Part shown: positions 29,854-39,086 of the stretch, in pieces
Layout: each line of letters opens with the position of its first letter
How positions within the stretch are numbered: position 1 is the stretch's first letter
NCBI RefSeq assembly: GCF_036231965.1
Contig: NZ_CP109499.1
Coordinates: forward strand, 6,758,001 to 6,822,000
DNA: 64,000 nucleotides
From: Streptomyces sp. NBC_01428
GTDB lineage: Bacteria > Actinomycetota > Actinomycetes > Streptomycetales > Streptomycetaceae
Direction of reading: 5' to 3'
The notes under the pieces: generated by a model
The model's database searches: none
The model's input: the letters and a program-made list of their open reading frames with translations, nothing else
What the model was told of the DNA's origin: nothing
Position numbers and translations under genes: made by a program

Positions 29854-30399
29854 ATGCCGTCGGATGCCAAGATCCTCATCGTCGACGACCACGAGGACAC
29901 CCTGTACGCCCTCGAAAGCGCACTGGCCCCGCTCGGCTACCCAGTGGGCCGCGCCACCGGCGGCGACGAAGCACTGAAGGAAGTCCTGCGCGGTCAGGTC
30001 GCCCTGCTCCTCCTCGACGTCCGCATGCCCGGCGTCAGCGGCCTCGACGTCGTCCGCTACATGCGACGCGTCGAACAGACCCAGCACATCCCCGTCATCC
30101 TCCTCACCGGATTCGGCCCCGACACCGAACTCACCGCCACCGCCTTCGCCCTCGGCGTCGCCGACCTCCTCATGAAACCCGTCGACCCCTGGGCCCTTCG
30201 CACCAAGGTCCGCTACCTCTACGAGGCCCAGCAGCGCCACCACACCCTCGAACGAGAACTGCGCGACCTCCGCGCCCTCGTCAAGGAACACCTCCCCGAC
30301 ACGGCCCCCGCCGACCCCGCCGCCGCCCGCATCCCCGAACAGCCCCGCCGCCCCTCCACCCGCGACGGCGACCGGCTGGAACAGGGCCGCACGCCGTAA
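29854..30399 (+). CDS. Receiver-only response regulator
   Basis: A 181-residue response regulator: a CheY-like receiver (KILIVDDHEDTLYAL at the start, phosphorylated Asp in LLLLDVRMPG, Thr in LLTGFG, Lys in LLMKPV), then a probable coiled coil (QQRHHTLERELRDLRALVKEHL) and a disordered Pro/Arg tail. There is no DNA-binding domain, so it would act by protein contact. No histidine kinase gene is adjacent. ATG 29854 follows CGAGGGGA. Confidence 0.85.
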   Translation: MPSDAKILIVDDHEDTLYALESALAPLGYPVGRATGGDEALKEVLRGQVALLLLDVRMPGVSGLDVVRYMRRVEQTQHIPVILLTGFGPDTELTATAFALGVADLLMKPVDPWALRTKVRYLYEAQQRHHTLERELRDLRALVKEHLPDTAPADPAAARIPEQPRRPSTRDGDRLEQGRTP

Positions 30400-30483
30400 C
30401 AGCGGCTCGTGACCGGACGACGACAAAGCGTACGAACGGGACCACCTCTGTGACCCGGCGACACCATCGGGCAGCATGTCCCC

Positions 30484-32976
30484 ATGTCCGTACTGACGCG
30501 CGACGAAGCGCAGACCCGTGCCCAGCTCCTCGATGTCCACCACTACGGGATCGAACTCGACGTGACCCGAGGGGACGAGACCTTCGACTCCCTGACCGTC
30601 ATCCGGTTCACCGCCCGCGACGACGCGGACACCTTCGTCGAACTGAAGCCCGCCGAACTGCGCTCCGTCACCCTCGACGGCCGGCCCCTCGACCCCGAGA
30701 CCCTCGACGAGAACCGGCTGCCCCTCAAGGGCCTCACCGCAGGCGAGCACGAACTGCGCGTCGACGCCGCCATGCGCTACTCCCGCACCGGCGAGGGCAT
30801 GCACCGCTTCACCGACCCCACCGACGGCGAGACCTACCTCTACACCCAGCTCTTCATGGAAGACGTCCAGCGCGTCTTCGCCGCCTTCGACCAGCCCGAC
30901 CTCAAGTCCGTCTTCGAACTGACCGTCACCGCCCCCGAAGGCTGGACCGTCCTCGCCAACGGCGTCACCGAACACCTCGGAGACGGCCACTGGAAGGCCG
31001 CCCCCACCCCCCTGATCTCCACCTACCTCGTCGCCGTCGCCGCCGGCCCCTGGCACTCCGTACGCACCGAACACGCCGGACTGCCCTTCGGCCTGCACTG
31101 CCGCCGCTCCCTCGCCCCCCACCTCGACGCCGACGCCGACGAGATCCTCGACGTCACCCGCGCCTGCTACGACCGCTACCACGAGAAGTTCGACGAGCCC
31201 TACCCCTTCGACTCCTACGACCAGGCGTTCGTCCCCGAGTTCAACGCCGGAGCCATGGAGAACCCCGGACTCGTCACCTTCCGCGACGAGTTCATCTACC
31301 GCTCCGCCGTCACCGACACCGAACGCCAGACCCGCGCCATGGTCATCGCCCACGAAATGGCCCACATGTGGTTCGGCGACCTCGTCACCCTGCGCTGGTG
31401 GGACGACATCTGGCTCAACGAGTCCTTCGCCGAGTACATGGGCTACCAGACCCTCACCGAAGCCACCCGCTTCACGGACACCTGGGTCGACTTCGGCGTC
31501 GCCCGCAAGTCCTGGGGCTACGACGCCGACCAGCGCCCCTCCACCCACCCCGTCGCCCCCGACCCGGACGCCGTCCCCGACACCGCGTCCGCCATGCTCA
31601 ACTTCGACGGCATCTCCTACGCCAAGGGCGCCTCCGCCCTGCGCCAACTCGTCGCCTGGCTCGGCGAGAAGGACTTCCTCGCGGGCATCAACACCCACTT
31701 CGCCCGCCACAAGTTCGGCAACGCCAGCCTCGCCGACTTCATCGACAACCTCGCCTCCGCCACCGAACGCGACGTCCACGCCTGGGCCGAGGACTGGCTC
31801 CGCACCACCGGCGTCGACACCCTCACCCCCACCCTCCGCGAAGCGGACGGCGCATGGCAGCTCACCGTCGACCGCGACGGCAGCCGCCCCCACCGCATCG
31901 CCGTCGGCGCCTACGACACCGTCCCCGGCGACGACCGCCGCCTCACCCTGCGCGAGCGCTTCGAACTCGACGTCCCCCAGAGCGAGAGCACCCACTCCGC
32001 CCCCGGACGCCGCCCCGCACTCCTCGTCCTCAACGACTCCGACCTCACCTACGCCAAGGTCCGCTTCGACACCGAGTCCTTCACCACCGTCGAAGCCGCC
32101 CTCTCCGGCATCCCCGACGCCCTCACCCGCGCCGTCGTCTGGAACGCCCTGCGCGACGCCGTACGCGACGGCGAACTGCCCCCCATGGCCTACATCGACG
32201 CCGCCCGCACCCACCTCCCGCACGAGACCGACCTCGCCCTCGTCCAGGGCGTCCTCACCTTCGCCGCCACCCACGTCGCCAACCGCTACCTCGGCCCCGA
32301 GCAGCGCCCCACCGCCCTCGCCACCCTCACCGACCTGTGCCGCGACCTCATCCGCCGCACCGAGGACGGCTCCCACCCCGGCCTGCGCCTCATCGCCGTA
32401 CGCCACCACATCGACGTCGCCGCCCACCCCGACACCATCAGCGCCTGGTTCTCCGAAGGCACCGTCCCCGGCGGCCCCGAACTCGACCCCGAACTGCGCT
32501 GGCGCATCCTCGGCCGGCTCGCCGTCCTCGGCGCCGTCGACGACGCCGTCATCGAAGCCGAACTCGTCCAGGACCCCAGCGCCACCGGCCAGGAAGGCGC
32601 CGCCCGCTGCCGCGCCGCACTGCCCGACCCCGAGGCCAAACGCGCCGCCTGGGACGCCATGTTCGCCACCGACGACCTCTCCAACTACCTGTTCACCGCC
32701 ACCGCCCAGGGCTTCTGGCAGCCCGAACAGACCGACCTCGTCGGCGGCTACGTCGAGCGCTACTGGGCCGACGCCGTCGCCGTCGCCGAACGCCGCGGCC
32801 CCGCCATCGCCGACGCCGCCGGCCGCTGGGCCTTCCCCGCCCACGCCGTCACCGCCGACACCCTCACCCTCGGCGCGACCTGCCTGCGCGACGCCGGCCC
32901 CATCCCCGCCCTGCGCCGCAAACTCACCGACCAGCTCGACGACCTCGCCCGCGCCCTGCGCGTCCGCCAGGCCTGA
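30484..32976 (+). CDS. pepN: Aminopeptidase N (M1 metallopeptidase)
   Basis: An 830-residue cytoplasmic M1 aminopeptidase that removes N-terminal residues from peptides. The substrate-binding GAMENPG motif is followed by the zinc site HEMAHMWFGDLVTLRWWDDIWLNE (HExxH-x18-E) and a conserved Tyr later in the domain. The C-terminal ERAP1-like helical domain completes the usual length. It is monocistronic, with a strong terminator downstream. Codons end almost only in C and Glu/Lys codons often end in A, part of the regional strand bias. Confidence 0.95.
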   Translation: MSVLTRDEAQTRAQLLDVHHYGIELDVTRGDETFDSLTVIRFTARDDADTFVELKPAELRSVTLDGRPLDPETLDENRLPLKGLTAGEHELRVDAAMRYSRTGEGMHRFTDPTDGETYLYTQLFMEDVQRVFAAFDQPDLKSVFELTVTAPEGWTVLANGVTEHLGDGHWKAAPTPLISTYLVAVAAGPWHSVRTEHAGLPFGLHCRRSLAPHLDADADEILDVTRACYDRYHEKFDEPYPFDSYDQAFVPEFNAGAMENPGLVTFRDEFIYRSAVTDTERQTRAMVIAHEMAHMWFGDLVTLRWWDDIWLNESFAEYMGYQTLTEATRFTDTWVDFGVARKSWGYDADQRPSTHPVAPDPDAVPDTASAMLNFDGISYAKGASALRQLVAWLGEKDFLAGINTHFARHKFGNASLADFIDNLASATERDVHAWAEDWLRTTGVDTLTPTLREADGAWQLTVDRDGSRPHRIAVGAYDTVPGDDRRLTLRERFELDVPQSESTHSAPGRRPALLVLNDSDLTYAKVRFDTESFTTVEAALSGIPDALTRAVVWNALRDAVRDGELPPMAYIDAARTHLPHETDLALVQGVLTFAATHVANRYLGPEQRPTALATLTDLCRDLIRRTEDGSHPGLRLIAVRHHIDVAAHPDTISAWFSEGTVPGGPELDPELRWRILGRLAVLGAVDDAVIEAELVQDPSATGQEGAARCRAALPDPEAKRAAWDAMFATDDLSNYLFTATAQGFWQPEQTDLVGGYVERYWADAVAVAERRGPAIADAAGRWAFPAHAVTADTLTLGATCLRDAGPIPALRRKLTDQLDDLARALRVRQA

Positions 32977-33012
32977 CACCACCAGCGATCCCAGCAGTCC
33001 CGACACGCCCAC

Positions 33013-33057
33013 CGGGCCCCGGTTCCCCGTCGCTCACCGACAGGGAACCGGGGCCCG
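33013..33057 (+). terminator. Strong hairpin after pepN, within a 310-base gap
   Basis: Bases 33013-33027 and 33043-33057 are a perfect 15-bp inverted repeat (arm CGGGCCCCGGTTCCC) with a 15-base loop. The rest of the gap to 33286 holds the promoter region of the decarboxylase gene; no iron box (TTAGGTTAGGCTCACCTAA type) is recognisable in it. Confidence 0.7.
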
Positions 33058-33286
33058 ACGGCGTCAGCGGAAGCGGCGCGGGAACGGCGCGGGAACGGGT
33101 GCGGGGAAGCGCGCGGGGCGCGCCAACTCCCGCCGCACCACCCCCTAGCACCCCCGTCCGTCCCCCACATTTCCTCCGCACGGCAGTACCCCCTTTTGGG
33201 TCGAATCGTTGTCCTTGGCGGGCGCACCTGCCCGAAACGCGTACACGCTGGGACGTACCCCGCCGCGCGTCCACCGGAGGACATCC

Positions 33287-34651
33287 ATGAGCACGCCGCC
33301 CCTCGCCTCAGGCCCCGAAGGCCCCGACGCACTGCGGCCGTTGCTCCACACCGTCCTCGACGCCCTCACCCAGGGCGCCGCCGCGCGCGGCGGACCCCTC
33401 CCCGCCGGCGGACCCCGACACGTCGCCCGCACCCTCCGCGACCAGGCCGGCGACCTCCTGCCCCGCCACGGCGACGCAGGCGCCCTCCACGACCTCGTCC
33501 GCGCCCTCGCCGAAGGCGCCGCCGACCCCGCCGACCCCCTCTGCGCCGCCCACCTGCACTGCCCACCCCTCGCCGTAGCCGTCGCCGCCGACCTCGCCGC
33601 CTCCGCCCTCAACCCCTCCCTCGACTCCTGGGACCAGGCACCGGCCGCCTCCGAACTCGAAACACTCCTCACCCGCACCCTCGCCCACGAGGTGTACGGC
33701 ACCCCCCACAGCGACGCCCTCGTCACCACCGGCGGCACCGAGTCCAACCACCTCGCCCTCCTCCTCGCCCGCGAAGCCCACGGCGGCATCCAACTCGTCC
33801 ACGGAGCAGGCGCCCACCACTCCCTCCACCGCGCCGCCTGGCTCCTCGGCCTCCCCGAACCCGTCGTCGTCCCCGCCCCCGCCGGCACCCTCGACCCCGC
33901 GGCCCTCGACAACGCCCTCACCGCACTCCACGGCCCCCTCCTCGTCGCCGCCACCGCCGGCACCACCGACGCCGGACTCATCGACCCCCTCCCGGACATC
34001 GCCGACCTCTGCGCCACCCACGGCGCCCGCCTCCACATCGACGCCGCCTACGGCGGAGGCCTCCTCCTCAGCGACCGGCACCGCCACAAACTCGACGGAC
34101 TCACCCACGCCCACACCGTCACCCTCGACCTGCACAAACTCGGCTGGCAGCCCGTCGCCGCAGGCCTCCTCGCCGTCCGCGACCCCGCCGACCTCACCCC
34201 CCTCGCCCACCGCGCCGACTACCTCAACGCCGACGACGACACCGAAGCCGGCCACCCCGACCTCCTCGGCCGCTCCCTGCGCACCACCCGACGCCCCGAC
34301 ATCCTCAAGATCGCCGTCACCCTCAAAACCCTCGGCCGCGACGGCATCGGCGCCCTCGTCGACCAGGTCTGCGCCCACGCCCACGAACTCGCCGACCTCA
34401 TCACCGCCCACCCCGGCTTCGAGCTCTACGACCGGCCCACCATCAGCACCGTCCTGTTCCGGCCCACCGGCGCCACCGACGACACCGTCGCCGCCGTCCG
34501 CCGCACCCTCCTCGACCAAGGCCTCGCCGTCCTCGGCCGCGCCACCCTCGACGGCCGCCGCTGGCTCAAAGCCACCCTCCTCAACCCCCACACCCGGCCC
34601 GGCGACCTGGCCACGCTCCTGAAACTGGTGGAAGGACACACCCCCCGATGA
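33287..34651 (+). CDS. PLP-dependent lysine/diamine decarboxylase (DesA-like)
   Basis: A 454-residue group II PLP-dependent decarboxylase. TTGGTESNHLALLLAR binds the cofactor phosphate, LHIDAAYGGG supplies the Asp that pairs with the pyridine N, and the Lys of LDLHKLGW forms the Schiff base. Next to a lysine N6-hydroxylase gene, the likely reaction is lysine to cadaverine, as for DesA of desferrioxamine synthesis. A related 2,4-diaminobutyrate decarboxylase cannot be excluded. ATG 33287 follows CCGGAGGA; the stop overlaps the next start (ATGA). desC and desD are missing. Confidence 0.8.
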   Translation: MSTPPLASGPEGPDALRPLLHTVLDALTQGAAARGGPLPAGGPRHVARTLRDQAGDLLPRHGDAGALHDLVRALAEGAADPADPLCAAHLHCPPLAVAVAADLAASALNPSLDSWDQAPAASELETLLTRTLAHEVYGTPHSDALVTTGGTESNHLALLLAREAHGGIQLVHGAGAHHSLHRAAWLLGLPEPVVVPAPAGTLDPAALDNALTALHGPLLVAATAGTTDAGLIDPLPDIADLCATHGARLHIDAAYGGGLLLSDRHRHKLDGLTHAHTVTLDLHKLGWQPVAAGLLAVRDPADLTPLAHRADYLNADDDTEAGHPDLLGRSLRTTRRPDILKIAVTLKTLGRDGIGALVDQVCAHAHELADLITAHPGFELYDRPTISTVLFRPTGATDDTVAAVRRTLLDQGLAVLGRATLDGRRWLKATLLNPHTRPGDLATLLKLVEGHTPR

Positions 34652-36069
34652 GCCCGACGCCCCACACCCCGCGCCCCGCAGCCGAAGCACCCCGCGACCT
34701 GGTCGGCATCGGCATCGGCCCCTTCAACCTCTCCCTCGCCGCCCTCGCCCACCCCCTGACCGAACTCGACACCGTCTTCTACGAACAACGCCCCGGCTTC
34801 GACTGGCACCCCGGCATGCTCATCGACGGCGCCACCCTCCAAGTCCCCTTCCTCGCCGACCTCGTCACCCTCGCCGACCCCGCCAACCCCTGGTCCTTCC
34901 TCAACTACCTCAAAGCCCGCGAACGCCTCTTCCCCTTCTACTTCGCCGAGCGCTTCCACATCCAGCGCGCCGAATACGACGCCTACTGCCGCTGGGTCGC
35001 CGACAACCTCCCCGGACTCCGCTTCGCCCACCAGGTCGACGCCGTCCGCTGGAACCCCGAACGTGACGTCTTCGAAGTCGACTTCACCCAACTCGACACC
35101 GACGGCGAAGCCGAAGCCCTCGGCCGCTCCTACACCCGCAACATCGTCCTCGGCGTCGGCACCGCCCCCCACATCCCCGAACCCCTCAAACCCCTCGTCG
35201 ACGCCCCCGGCGTGCCCGTCATCCACGCCGCCGACTACCTCAAACACCGCGAACAGTTCCTCACCGCCGACCACATCACCGTCATCGGCGCCGGCCAGTC
35301 CGGCGCCGAGATCTTCCTCGACCTCCTCCGCAACCGCCCCACCGGACACGAGAAGATCCACTGGCTCGCCCGCACCGAAGCGTTCGCCCCCATGGAGTAC
35401 TCCAAACTCGGCCTCGAACACTTCACCCCCGACTACACCCGCTACTTCCACGCCCTCACCGAACCCGTCCGCGACCGGCTCGTCGCCGCCCAATGGCAAC
35501 TCCACAAAGGCATCGACGCCGACACCATCGCCGCCATCCACGACGAGCTCTACCGCCGCACCCTCCACGGCGGCTGGCCCGACGCCGTCCTCACCCCCGC
35601 CGTCACCGTCCGCACCGCAGGACGCGTCGCCACCACCAAAGTCGAACTCCACCTCGAACACGTCCAACAAGGCGCCCGCTCCCGCCTCACCACCGACGCC
35701 GTCGTCCTCGCCACCGGCTACCGCGAACGCCCCATCGGCCCCCTCCTCGCCGGACTCGACCCCTACCTCCGCCGCGACAGAGCCGAACGACCCGCCATCG
35801 ACGACCAGTTCCGCCTCGTCCTCGACCCCGCCGTCACCGGACACGTCTACGTCCAGAACGCCGAACTCCACACCCACGGCGTCGGCACCCCCGACCTCGG
35901 CCTCGCCGCCTGGCGCAGCGCCACCATCCTCAACACCCTCACCGGCAAGGACCCCTACCCCCTCCCCACCCGCACCTCCTTCACCACCTTCGGCCTCGAA
36001 CCCACCCCCCGCGTCCCCGCCGCCCGCAAGGAAACCCGCACCCTCACCCCCCTCGTCGACGGCAGATGA
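34648..36069 (+). CDS. Lysine/cadaverine N-hydroxylase (DesB-like)
   Basis: A 473-residue flavin N-hydroxylase of the IucD/SidA/DesB family. GIGIGPFNLSLAAL binds FAD, VIGAGQSGAEIFLDLL binds NADPH, and LATGYRERP is the conserved ATGY element. NIS siderophore routes use such enzymes to make N-hydroxycadaverine. It is coupled by ATGA to the decarboxylase gene. No acyltransferase or NIS synthetase gene follows; the next gene is an unrelated convergent 5'-nucleotidase. Confidence 0.85.
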   Translation: MSPTPHTPRPAAEAPRDLVGIGIGPFNLSLAALAHPLTELDTVFYEQRPGFDWHPGMLIDGATLQVPFLADLVTLADPANPWSFLNYLKARERLFPFYFAERFHIQRAEYDAYCRWVADNLPGLRFAHQVDAVRWNPERDVFEVDFTQLDTDGEAEALGRSYTRNIVLGVGTAPHIPEPLKPLVDAPGVPVIHAADYLKHREQFLTADHITVIGAGQSGAEIFLDLLRNRPTGHEKIHWLARTEAFAPMEYSKLGLEHFTPDYTRYFHALTEPVRDRLVAAQWQLHKGIDADTIAAIHDELYRRTLHGGWPDAVLTPAVTVRTAGRVATTKVELHLEHVQQGARSRLTTDAVVLATGYRERPIGPLLAGLDPYLRRDRAERPAIDDQFRLVLDPAVTGHVYVQNAELHTHGVGTPDLGLAAWRSATILNTLTGKDPYPLPTRTSFTTFGLEPTPRVPAARKETRTLTPLVDGR

Positions 36070-36118
36070 CCCCTCACCGACGCCGCACGACCCCCCTCAT
36101 CGACGGCTGAAAAAAGAA

Positions 36119-36152
36119 GCGGCGCCGACGCGAAACACCGCGCCGACGCCGC
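36119..36152. terminator. Imperfect hairpin between convergent genes
   Basis: GCGGCGCCGACGCG (36119-36132) and CGCGCCGACGCCGC (36139-36152) pair at 12 of 14 positions around AAACAC. An A-run precedes it on the + strand, so on the minus strand it is followed by U residues and suits the 5'-nucleotidase transcript as well. Confidence 0.55.
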
Positions 36153-36170
36153 ACACCCCCACCCGCCGTA

Positions 36171-37976
36171 CTAGAACACCGGCGTGCCCTCACGCGTCAG
36201 CTTCCAGTCCACCGAGGCGAACTCCGCCGGGTCCAGCGACCCCTTCGCCGTCACCCACTCCGCGATCCGCGTCCGGATCTCCGTCGACTCCGACCACACC
36301 TCGGGCGCCGACGCCACGAACGGGAACGCACCCCCGCCGTTCGCCCGGTAGTTGTTCACCGCGAACACGAACTGCTGCGCATCGTCCAACGGCGCCCCGC
36401 CGTACGTCAGGTTCTTGATCCGCGAACCCTCCGCCTGCGCGATGTCGATGTCGTACCGCAGACCCGACACATAGTCGTAGTTGTAGTCCGGCCGGCTGTT
36501 CGCGTTCGTCAGCTTCTCCGTGTCGACCACCGCACCCGCCGGCGTCCGCACGAAATAGTTCGCCGAGTACTCCAGATACGCCCGCACCTGAGCACCCGTC
36601 AGCACCTTCGCCACCAACGTGTTGTCGTACACGTACAGACTCGACAGATCCCGGATCGTCACATCCCCCGCCGGAATCTCCGACGTCCGCGAGAACGGCG
36701 ACGCCTGCGCGATCACCGGCAACGACGCATACTGCGTCCCCACCAACGCCGCCCGCACCACGTCCTCCTGGACCTTGGTGATCAGATCGATGATCGGCGC
36801 GTCCTTGTACCGCGCCTCCACCGTCGTCAACGTCTCCGTCGCCGACCCCACCACCTGGTTGACATACGCCACGACCACATCGTGCTCGTCCTTCAACAAC
36901 CGCGTGATCCTCGGATCGTCCGCCACCGCGTTCGTGTTCCGCACCGACGCCGCCACCGACTCCACCCGCCAGCAACCCCGCTCGAAGACCAACTGGAAGT
37001 CGAACACCGACATCCGCTCCGCGAACGCCAACGGCTCCGACAACACCACCGTCTTCCCCGACGCCGCGTTCGTCACCTTCAGCTCCGGGATCTCCAGATG
37101 CGCGTGACCCACCAGAATCGCGTCGATCCCCGGCACCTGCTGCGCCACCAGCGCCGCCGAGTTCTCCACGTACGGCACCTGGTCACCGTACGACGACGTC
37201 CCCGACGCACCCGAATGCGCCGACACCACAACCACGTCCGCACCCATCGACCGCAGCTTCGGCACCCACTTCGCCGCCTGCTCCTCAAGCCCCGGGAACG
37301 TCAACTTCCCCTGCACATACGCCTTGTCCCAGATCGCGATCCCCGGGTTCGTCAACCCCAGCACCGCCACCTTCACCGGCGGCGCCCCATGAACGCGGAA
37401 CGTCTTCATGAAGTACGGGGGGAACGCCGGCTTCAGCGTCTTCGCGTCCAGCGCGTTCGCACCGAGCAGCGGGAAGTCGCACTGCGACTCGAACTTCCGC
37501 AGCGTCTCGATCCCGTAGTTGAACTCGTGGTTCCCCAGCGCCACCGCGTCATAGCCGATCGCGTTCATCGCCTGCGCCATCGGATGCACCGGACCACCCT
37601 TGGCGGTGATCGGATCCACCTTCGCGTAGTAGTACGTCAACGGCGTGCCCTGGATCGTGTCACCCGCGTCCAGCAGCAGGGTGTTGGCGCGGCCCTTCTC
37701 CTTGCGGATCGCGTTCACCAGCGTCGAGATCCGCGCCAGACCCTGCGCGTTCCCCGCCGCGTCCGCGTACTCCGCGTCCTTGAAGTAGTCCCAGTTGAAC
37801 ACGTGCCCGTGCAGATCCGTCGTGCCCATCACCGTCAGCGCGTACCGCTTCACCGGCCGATGCCCCTTCCTCGCCTCCACAGCCTGCGCCGCGGGCGCGC
37901 CGACCGCACCCGCGAACGCCACCCCCGCACCCGTCACGGCGGACTTCTTCAGGAACTTACGACGGTTCAACGGCAT
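36171..37976 (-). CDS. Tat-exported 5'-nucleotidase / 2',3'-cyclic phosphodiesterase
   Basis: A 601-residue extracellular metallophosphoesterase. The twin-arginine signal (NRRKFLKKSAVTGAG) is at residues 4-18. The N-terminal catalytic domain has the metal sites TTDLHGH, LLDAGDTIQG, LGNHEFNYG, SAHSG and GHAHLE. The C-terminal 5'-nucleotidase domain includes the nucleotide-stacking NNYRANGGGAFPF. It releases phosphate from extracellular nucleotides. ATG 37976 follows GAGGAG; longer frames lack the signal at the start. Transcribed against the regional bias, it uses G-ending codons, unlike its neighbours. Confidence 0.92.
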   Translation of the reverse strand: MPLNRRKFLKKSAVTGAGVAFAGAVGAPAAQAVEARKGHRPVKRYALTVMGTTDLHGHVFNWDYFKDAEYADAAGNAQGLARISTLVNAIRKEKGRANTLLLDAGDTIQGTPLTYYYAKVDPITAKGGPVHPMAQAMNAIGYDAVALGNHEFNYGIETLRKFESQCDFPLLGANALDAKTLKPAFPPYFMKTFRVHGAPPVKVAVLGLTNPGIAIWDKAYVQGKLTFPGLEEQAAKWVPKLRSMGADVVVVSAHSGASGTSSYGDQVPYVENSAALVAQQVPGIDAILVGHAHLEIPELKVTNAASGKTVVLSEPLAFAERMSVFDFQLVFERGCWRVESVAASVRNTNAVADDPRITRLLKDEHDVVVAYVNQVVGSATETLTTVEARYKDAPIIDLITKVQEDVVRAALVGTQYASLPVIAQASPFSRTSEIPAGDVTIRDLSSLYVYDNTLVAKVLTGAQVRAYLEYSANYFVRTPAGAVVDTEKLTNANSRPDYNYDYVSGLRYDIDIAQAEGSRIKNLTYGGAPLDDAQQFVFAVNNYRANGGGAFPFVASAPEVWSESTEIRTRIAEWVTAKGSLDPAEFASVDWKLTREGTPVF

Positions 37977-38115
37977 GTCCGGAACTCCTCGAGAAAGGGT
38001 CAACGACGCGCGTAGATTCTGGCCCAACAACCGCCCCCGCAACAGACCCAGAAGGTTTCCATCCGATGACCCGCACCCATCACACACCCCCCGCCCCGGT
38101 GACAGAGTGGGACAC

Positions 38116-38820
38116 ATGACCCCCACCACCGAAACCGCCACCCCCTACGGCACCCCCGACACCCCCCGCCTCGCCGTCCGCGGCGAAGCCCACCTCGAAG
38201 TCGACCCCGAGATCGCCCGCATCGGCATCACCGTCACCGCCCGCGGCAAGGACCGCCGCGAAGCACTCGCCGACCTCACCCGCCGCAACACCCTCGCCCT
38301 CGACCTCGTCAAAACCCACGGCGACAGCGTCGAACGCGTCGAAACCGGCCACTTCTCCATCAGCCCCGAACTCGGCCGGCACGGCCGCGGCGAACGCGTC
38401 CGCGCCTACCACGGCCACGTCCACATCACCGCCGAGCTCAACGACTTCACCGCCCTCGGCGAACTCACCACCGCCCTCGCCGACCTCGACCTCACCCGCG
38501 TCGACGGCCCCTGGTGGGACCTCCGACCCGACTCACCCACCCACCGCGCCGCCCGCCGCCAAGCCGTCCACGAAGCGGTCCGACGCGCCCGCGAATACGC
38601 CGAAGCCCTCGGCACCACCCTCGCCGCCCTCGTCGAACTCGCCGACACCGGAGTCGAACCCCCACCCCTCCCCGCACCCGGCGGCGCCCGCTTCCGACGC
38701 GCGGCCTTCGCCGCCGACCCCACAGACGACGAACCCGCCCCCCTCGACCTCGAACCCCAGCGTCAACACGTCCACGCCCAGGTCGACGCCCGCTTCACCA
38801 TGGCCCCACCCCAGCTCTGA
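38116..38820 (+). CDS. SIMPL-domain (DUF541) protein
   Basis: A 234-residue SIMPL/DUF541 protein. It has LAVRGEAHLEVDPEIARIGITVTARGKDRREAL at the start, the VETGHFSISPEL middle and RRQAVHEAVRRAREYAEALG, the typical DUF541 helix. Family members are often periplasmic and of unclear function, some tied to oxidative stress or channels. This one has no signal peptide, so it is presumably cytoplasmic. It is divergent from the 5'-nucleotidase gene. Confidence 0.82.
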   Translation: MTPTTETATPYGTPDTPRLAVRGEAHLEVDPEIARIGITVTARGKDRREALADLTRRNTLALDLVKTHGDSVERVETGHFSISPELGRHGRGERVRAYHGHVHITAELNDFTALGELTTALADLDLTRVDGPWWDLRPDSPTHRAARRQAVHEAVRRAREYAEALGTTLAALVELADTGVEPPPLPAPGGARFRRAAFAADPTDDEPAPLDLEPQRQHVHAQVDARFTMAPPQL

Positions 38821-39074
38821 CCCACGCCCTCCCACGAGCCCGGCGCCCCTCGCCCCGCCCCCTGCGCCGACCCCCAACACGCCACGCACCGTCACCGTCC
38901 ACATCCGCCCCGCCGCCACCGAATGACCGTACGGACCCCGAATCCCCGCCCACCCGCACCCCGAACCTGCTCATCGGAGCACCCCCGCGCACAATTCAAC
39001 ACTTGTCAAGAGCCCTTCACGCAAAGGTTGTTGAGTAGTCATGCGCGACCAATTCGCTACCCACCGGTAAGGCC

Positions 39075-39080
39075 TAGGCT
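39075..39080 (+). promoter_or_regulatory. Possible -10 of a leaderless pyk transcript
   Basis: TAGGCT lies 6 bases before the pyk ATG and no ribosome-binding sequence separates them, so transcription may start at or near the ATG. No clear -35 is seen. The rest of the 266-base gap upstream holds nothing I recognise. Confidence 0.35.
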
Positions 39081-39086
39081 CAAACC

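Noticed and set aside
29152..33012. Very long minus-strand open frame antisense to chorismate mutase, the response regulator and pepN
   Set aside because: Gly/Val/Glu-rich translation without family motifs; it is a frame shadow of GC-rich real genes.
33057..33286. Iron box upstream of the decarboxylase gene
   Set aside because: I looked for a TTAGGTTAGGCTCACCTAA-like dyad and found only the weak ACCC...GGGT pair near 33188-33201.
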